This document shows positions 9,601 through 13,060 of a stretch of 13,060 nucleotides of DNA, one piece after another; the first letter of the stretch is position 1, and every line of letters starts with the position of its first letter. The notes beneath the pieces were generated by a model. It worked only from the letters and a program-made list of their open reading frames with translations, was not told the DNA's origin and did not search any database. Source of the stretch: Pleurotus ostreatus/Saccharomyces cerevisiae fusant (Eukaryota; Opisthokonta); assembly GCA_024196135.1 (NCBI GenBank), contig JAMQCK010001012.1, positions 1 through 13,060 on the forward strand, written 5' to 3'. Made by a program: the position numbers and the translations under genes.

Positions 9601-12296
9601 ATGCTTCGGCGTCGAGCCTCCTCTGAAGCCGCCCCGCGCGGCGCGCGCTCGCGTACGCACAAGTCGCGCCAGAGCGACACGCGCATGTTCATCAGCAGGC
9701 GCGAAGACAAGCGGCTCAGCCAGCCGCCCCTCCTCCGCCCTCTGTTTCTCGTGACGAAGCACTTTGGGGAGGATGAAGAGGAAGATCAGCAGCAGGAAGG
9801 CGAACATACCGACTCTCGGAAAGGCGAAGTGTCGACTTCGTCTGCGAGCGCGGGACCTTCGACTAGGCATCGTCGAGCGCCCTCGACTTCGAGATCGACG
9901 CCTACGACTCGGAAATCGACCGCCTCCGCGCGTTCTACCTCCCTCTCCCGGCCTTCGCTACCATCCGCGGGCCGTCCGTCTCGCGCGACTGCGCCGCGAT
10001 CATCCCTCCCTACCGGCACGCGCTCGGTCTCTGCATCTGCTGTGCGCTCCCCGAAGCCGATGTTTGTGGTCCGGAAGGTGCATAGTCCGCCCTATCTCTC
10101 GACCTACTCGACAGGGGAGAGATCGACACCGGCAAGAACACCATCCGTGAAGCGGTCGACCTCCGCTAAGCGCTCACCCTCCGTCGCGCGACCCTCGCCC
10201 CCGGCAGGAATCAGGTCAACATCAGGGTCGCATTCGTCGGTGGGCGCCAGGTCGACGTCTACGCCGCCTGCGGCTCGTGTACTCGCACCGCCAATATCTC
10301 TATCCGAGAAGCGTACATCAGCTGCTCGCGTCCCTCGCGCTACTTCCACGGCCCGAGGTCCGCGTACAGCCTCGCGTCCTCGTACGCCAGCGGCTCCTTC
10401 TCGACCTCGCACGCCCGCATCGTCAAAGCCGTCCCCGGTCGCGTCAGGGGTAATCCCATCGACACCGAGAGGTCAATCTCGAGGACCGCCAGCAACGCCT
10501 CGCACTCCTCGTACATCTGCATCGCCTACGAAGCAGCTAGCGACCCCCACGAAGCAGCCAGCGACGCCACGTACGCCCGCGTCGCGATCGAGGATACCGA
10601 AGGCAGCGCCTGCCACACCGAAGACGCCTGTCCTAGCTCGAGTATCGCCTCCGGACCGGGCTGCTGCCTTATCGCCTGCGAGGAAGCTGCCGCGATGGAA
10701 TGCGAGTACGGCGGTGCCGGCGTCGCCGACGAGGGCGACCGGGGATCCGCTTAGGAGAGTTGACGATGAATCGTCGAGGAGGGGAGCTGGCGAGTCGCCT
10801 CGGAGGGCAGCCGGCGAATCGCCTCGGAGGGCAGATGGAGCATCACCCAGAGTGGGCAGCGAGTCGCCGACGAAGATGGGCGAGGGCTCATTGAGAAGAG
10901 GGAGCAAGTCGCCGACGAAGGCCACTAGGGGTGGAGACCTAGCAAGGGGAGGCTCTTCGCGGCGTACAGAGGAAGCCTCTTCATCGCCCTCAACCTCCCG
11001 CATCGGTCGTTCGGCGCATCGTGCGCCTTTGCCATCTACTTCCTCTCCTCGTCGACTGCCATCGTCGTCATCATCGCCTCGGAAGCTACCCACATCCGCC
11101 TCCTCTCGCATCCCGCAAGCATATAGCGGGATACCTCCCGTGCCTCCGCTTCCCAACTTCCCCTCCCTTGCCGGTGTCCCATCTCTCGGCGACATTCCTC
11201 TCAATACACAAGGTCCACGCTCGCCACCCGTCCCACCACACACGCCCCACGAACGCGCCGTACCTGTGCCGATCCCGCGCGTACCGAGCACGGAGGGCCC
11301 GGTGAAGATGTTCTATGCGGCGTCGGTGATCTCGATGTCGACGATCGATGGGGAGGAGGGGGTGGTGGGGGAGAAGGGTGAGGGAGGGATGAAGGATGAT
11401 GAGGAGAAGAAGTGGTTGTGCGATGAGGTGGAGGAGGAGGGGTTGGAGCAAGAAGTAGTAGGGGGCGCTCAAGAAGAGGAGGGACATGTGCATGAGGAGA
11501 TACACGAGCATGAGGAGGTGCCCGCCGATGCCAACGAAGGCGACGAGGCCGAGGACGGTGCGTACTTTCAACATGCTGTGGATATGAAACTCATGAATCC
11601 CCAGGCGCTTTTTCGCCCGAGGAAGAGGCGGCGAGCTCGCCTGTGGCCTCACCGTCTCCTCCACCTTCTCCTGTAGCTCCGGCTGCTTCGTCGCCGTCAC
11701 CTTCAACCCCGAGAGCTCGCTCTAGACCGCCATCTATCACGACTCCTCCGACACCGGACGCCGAGCCGGAGGCAACATCCCTCGCTCCGTTGTCGCATCA
11801 ACGCCATTCACGCTCACCGTCGCCTCGGGCGCCATCGCCCTCGCCATCCATTGAAGTGCCGACGATGCAAACGAGCGCCAGGGACGCATCCTCTTCGACT
11901 TCGGGCGCCGCAGGTAGCGAAGGGACTCCTACGAAGGATGATGCGTCATTATCTATGTCGCCATCTTCTGCCCCCTTGCCAGCGAAGACGGGGTCTTTGA
12001 ATCCACGTCGCTCCGAGCAGGACAGTGACGCCGCCGCGGACGTCGAGGACCCAGCGACCAGTACGATGGGCGACGCACTCCAGAGCGCGCACAGTGATAC
12101 TCACGCTCTCGCCGCCGAGCACGAAGATCACGATGCGCACCTCTCCGATACCGGGCGTCCTCGCATTGGGCGAATCACCGTACCGCCCTGGCTTGAGGGC
12201 AGTGTGCCTTCGCGCGATCCGCGGATCCGGGCGGAGGTGGAGGCGCTGCGGAAGGCTGCGAAGGTTGGAAGGGTCAAGGGCACGAAGGAGGTTTGA
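9601..12296 (+). CDS. Large disordered basic protein with SPTK-type motifs, two exons, unrecognised
   Basis: Exons 9601-11557 and 11605-12296 (intron 47 nt, donor GTGCGT, acceptor CCCAG) give 2649 nt, or 882 residues plus TGA. ATG 9601 is the first ATG after a 495-nt ATG-free stretch. Order of regions: basic N-terminus with a short acidic/Gln patch (GEDEEEDQQQEGE); about 85-500 Ser/Thr/Pro/Arg/Ala-rich with SPTK, TPTK, ATPKTP and GESPRRA motifs that look like proline-directed kinase or CDK targets; a proline stretch IPPVPPLPNFPSLAG from about 511; an acidic Glu/Val/His stretch at about 579-653; a second Ser/Pro region after the intron; and an ordered-looking tail (836-882) with RITVPPWLEGSVPSRDPRI. 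There is no signal peptide or membrane segment. Such proteins are often microtubule-, chromatin- or actin-associated, but nothing here proves a role. Frame choice rests on unbroken openness and motif repetition; exon boundaries before residue 250 are the least certain. Confidence 0.68.
10528..10569 (+). repeat. Two tandem 21-bp units in the coding region (TKQLATP, TKQPATP)
   Basis: Adjacent units at 10528-10548 and 10549-10569 encode TKQLATP and TKQPATP, in the frame of the 9601 gene. The unit length is a multiple of three, so copy changes keep the frame. The repetition of sensible TP motifs in this frame supports it as the coding frame. Confidence 0.7.
10765..10860 (+). repeat. 24-bp coding minisatellite, about four units
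   Basis: Units at 10765, 10789, 10813 and 10837 encode DESSRRGA, GESPRRAA, GESPRRAD and GASPRVGS. The middle two differ at only three of 24 bases, so they duplicated recently; the outer ones are diverged. The array is in frame with the 9601 gene and multiplies an SPRR phospho-type motif. Copy number may vary between strains. Confidence 0.75.
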
Positions 12297-12841
12297 AGGG
12301 GGCTTGACTCCTGGTGCTCCGACGAGACTTGTGCTGTGGTGAGCCACGGTCTCGTGGCGGAGGCGACTATTGCGTGCGTGCGGGATCTCGCTTCTCTGTG
12401 TATAAGTATCGCTTCCGCTTTGTAGCATGTAACTTATATCGAGTCAGCTTATTGTAGATGAATGACCATGACCATGCCAGCTAAGGCTGGGGACGAATGT
12501 GATGGCCTGACCTGCAAAGAAGCCAGACCGAGCCTATGAGTTTGGTCTTCCTTTCTGTAGATATCCTTCTCTCAACATATTCCTTCTTTCAACATATCCC
12601 TTCCATACGCAAGTCATTCAGAGACCGTAGACCGCATGTGTCCAAACTTCGAGAAACCCACCAGGATTCGAACATCCATCAGTCTGGTCGATCGCGTCAC
12701 AACTTTCCTTCGAAGGCCTTTGACCAGCTCTTGATTCAAACGCCCACTGTACCAGGTAAAGGAGCACCACCCGGACGGATGTGTGTGGCTTTCTCCCTTT
12801 CTTCGATGAATGTATACTCATATGACTATAGCAGCCACATC
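12297..12841. other. Intergenic region between the 9601 gene and the right-edge gene
   Basis: The left part is AT-richer and fits a 3' untranslated region (around 12400-12460). The right part is pyrimidine-rich with short CT tracts and should hold the promoter of the 12842 gene. The + frame leading into that gene is open for a long way upstream but lacks codon bias. A tRNA-like T-arm string near 12662 was examined and rejected. Confidence 0.45.
12565..12597. repeat. Two 16-bp direct repeats, 17-bp period
   Basis: CCTTCTCTCAACATAT (12565-12580) and CCTTCTTTCAACATAT (12582-12597) differ at one base and lie head to tail. They sit in a pyrimidine-rich tract upstream of the right-edge gene and could be promoter elements or simple slippage. 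Confidence 0.6.
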
Positions 12842-13060
12842 ATGACCTCGATCCCGTCAAGCGCACGGCTCAACCGCGAGATTGACGACCTGCAAGTGCT
12901 CTGCACGCTTGCGAACGAGCTCGCAGGATTCGTCCCGTTCTCTCCGGGCTACGACCGCAAGAAAACTGCCGCCAAGATGACCGCCATGCTCACTGCGCAC
13001 GACCGTGCTGCCTTCTCCACCCTTGCCTGCGATCCACTCATGTGCGTGCAACAGCGGCGC
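12842..13060 (+). CDS. N-terminal part of an unrecognised protein, runs off the right edge
   Basis: From ATG 12842 the frame is open to the window edge (73 codons) with strong G/C third positions. It starts MTSIPSSARLNREIDDLQ and looks helical and soluble, including LCTLANELAGFVPFSPGYD. Codon bias begins sharply at this ATG, whereas in-frame ATGs at 12779 and 12806 precede weakly biased sequence, so 12842 is preferred; A at position -3 also fits. A GTGCGTGCA at 13042, the commonest donor sequence in this window, may end the first exon after about 66 residues. No family is recognised. Confidence 0.6.
   Translation, partial: MTSIPSSARLNREIDDLQVLCTLANELAGFVPFSPGYDRKKTAAKMTAMLTAHDRAAFSTLACDPLMCVQQRR

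Noticed and set aside
9550..9870. Minus-strand 106-codon open frame with a membrane-like stretch (FAFLLLIFLFILPKVL)
   Set aside because: It is the exact antisense of the acidic/Gln-rich patch of the 9601 gene. Glu and Gln codons read backwards give Leu, Phe and Ile, so the hydrophobic run is an artefact. The + frame has good codon use over 9601-9770 and a pyrimidine-rich leader.
9868..10754. Third + frame that reads as globular-looking protein with C at most third positions (for example LRAFYLPLPAFATIRG)
   Set aside because: It is interrupted by TAG near 10084 and TAA at 10167-10169 and has no usable start. Its C-ending codons follow automatically because Ser, Thr, Pro and Ala codons in the main frame have C in the middle. 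The main frame is open for 652 codons and carries repeated SPTK/TPTK motifs. Some doubt remains for 9868-10084, which RNA data could settle.
11086..11706. Minus-strand 206-codon open frame with long Leu-rich hydrophobic runs
   Set aside because: Same artefact: antisense of the acidic stretch of the 9601 gene at about 11340-11550. The + strand reading continues correctly across a good intron.
12640..12730. tRNA-like T-arm string on the minus strand (GTTCGAATCC)
   Set aside because: The flanking 5-nt arms do not pair, no A-box or acceptor stem is found at the right distance, and no anticodon arm forms.

Overview
The window looks like nuclear DNA of a GC-rich basidiomycete fungus, probably an agaricomycete. 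Genes are split by very short introns (about 46-61 nt) with GT..AG ends and CTGAC/CTAAC-like branch sites. Coding exons favour G or C at third positions, and pyrimidine-rich leaders precede the start codons. All convincing genes lie on the + strand. There is no sign of operons, rRNA, tRNA, CRISPR or an intact transposon. The species is inferred only from style, not from a marker gene.

Layout. (1) 1-176: C-terminal tail of an unrecognised gene that enters from the left. (2) 1034-3846: a five-exon gene for an 864-residue unrecognised protein. It has a globular N-terminal part, a long disordered Ser/Pro/Arg/Lys-rich middle with a degenerate SSRDxAEK repeat, and two copies of a related coiled-coil module. 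(3) 4662-5955 and 7139-8428: two tandem Old Yellow Enzyme (OYE) ene-reductase genes. Both have four exons of exactly 273, 291, 148 and 428 nt and encode 379 residues, and the proteins are about 79% identical by hand count. Their upstream regions share ordered conserved blocks, including an inverted repeat TGATGA-N13-TCATCA with the same spacing in both. (4) 9601-12296: a two-exon gene for an 882-residue, mostly disordered basic protein with SPTK/TPTK-type motifs, a proline-rich stretch, an acidic stretch and a more ordered C-terminal tail. It is preceded by a 495-nt stretch with no ATG that contains a good candidate 5'-leader intron. (5) 12842 to the right edge: start of another unrecognised gene.

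How the genes relate. Only the OYE pair is an evident functional unit. It is a local duplication that kept gene structure and promoter elements, so the two enzymes are probably controlled partly in common. They would reduce activated C=C bonds with FMN and NAD(P)H. The two large low-complexity genes on either side share no recognisable pathway with them. I see no complete new multi-gene system. The most testable new items are the shared OYE promoter architecture, the internal coiled-coil duplication in the 1034-3846 gene, and the long ATG-free leader of the 9601 gene.
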